A model generated the notes under the pieces. It was not told the DNA's origin. It saw only the letters and a list, made by a program, of their open reading frames with translations, and ran no database searches. 6,004 bases of DNA from an uncultured Campylobacter sp. GTDB taxonomy: Bacteria > Campylobacterota > Campylobacteria > Campylobacterales > Campylobacteraceae. The translations under genes were made by a program, and so were the position numbers. The stretch is taken from positions 1 to 6,004 of the forward strand of contig NZ_CALHXD010000153.1 in NCBI RefSeq assembly GCF_938040115.1. Reading direction: 5' to 3'. This document shows positions 5,880 to 6,004 of this stretch, one piece after another (the stretch's first letter is position 1; each line of letters starts with the position of its first letter).

Positions 5880-6004
5880 TTACTCCGCTTTTCCCGCCGT
5901 CGCTTTATATATGCCGATTTCGTCTTGCAAAATTTTATACTTTTGCGCTAGCGCACTGATCCTGCCTTCAAGCAGCGAATTTTGCGCCTCCAGATAGTTT
6001 TTTA
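5880..6004 (-). CDS. C-terminal fragment of an unidentified protein (N-terminus beyond right edge)
   Basis: Only the last 40 residues plus a TAA stop are in the window; the frame is open to the right edge. The tail reads KNYLEAQNSLLEGRISALAQ and then ends YKATAGKAE. Leucine, isoleucine and alanine are spaced as in an amphipathic or coiled-coil helix (LEAQNSLLEGRISALAQKYK), followed by a short polar end. Codon use matches the neighbours, and the stop is followed by a T-run on the same strand, which supports a real gene. It converges with the tgt/CorA-like pair. No family can be named from so short a piece. Confidence 0.6.
   Translation of the reverse strand, partial: KNYLEAQNSLLEGRISALAQKYKILQDEIGIYKATAGKAE

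Noticed and set aside
1..6004. Mobile element, CRISPR array, defence system, tRNA or rRNA
   Set aside because: No transposase or integrase motifs, no regularly spaced repeats and no cloverleaf sequence were seen. Gene order and codon use are uniform and core-like.

Overview
This window looks like chromosomal core sequence from a Campylobacter of the higher-GC group (the C. curvus / C. rectus / C. showae / C. gracilis type). Three things point there. The gene order matches, from memory, C. jejuni Cj1007c–Cj1011 and H. pylori HP0281–HP0284. The coding sequence is rich in GC-ending codons, unlike C. jejuni. The palindromic hexamer AAATTT is extremely frequent on both strands. The species assignment is inference.

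Layout. A leftward (minus-strand) operon starts at about 3917 and runs off the left edge. It holds, in order: a cytoplasmic protein of the COG3400 type with an RCK_C/TrkA_C-like domain (2496-3899), aroB for 3-dehydroquinate synthase (1425-2462), and an MscS-family mechanosensitive channel with a signal peptide and a long coiled-coil domain before the membrane (1-1428, C-terminus cut off by the window). The aroB stop and the channel start overlap as ATGA. On the other side of a 35-bp divergent intergenic gap, a rightward pair begins: tgt for tRNA-guanine transglycosylase (3935-5071) and, 9 bp later, a short CorA-like membrane protein with a GMN motif (5081-5773). A 106-bp convergent gap with interlocking inverted repeats (5774-5879) separates this pair from the C-terminal end of an unidentified minus-strand gene (5880 to the right edge).

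How the genes fit together. aroB (shikimate pathway) and tgt (queuosine in tRNA) are housekeeping enzymes with all expected catalytic and metal-binding residues. The three other complete or near-complete genes all point to ion transport: an MscS-type channel, an RCK-like soluble protein and a CorA-like two-helix membrane protein. A functional link between them is only an inference from conserved adjacency.

No mobile element, CRISPR array, tRNA, rRNA or phage gene was seen, and no stretch over 300 bp lacks a gene. The region is mostly ordinary core genome. The least understood parts are the COG3400-type protein, the divergent CorA-like protein and the repeat structure at 5771-5834.
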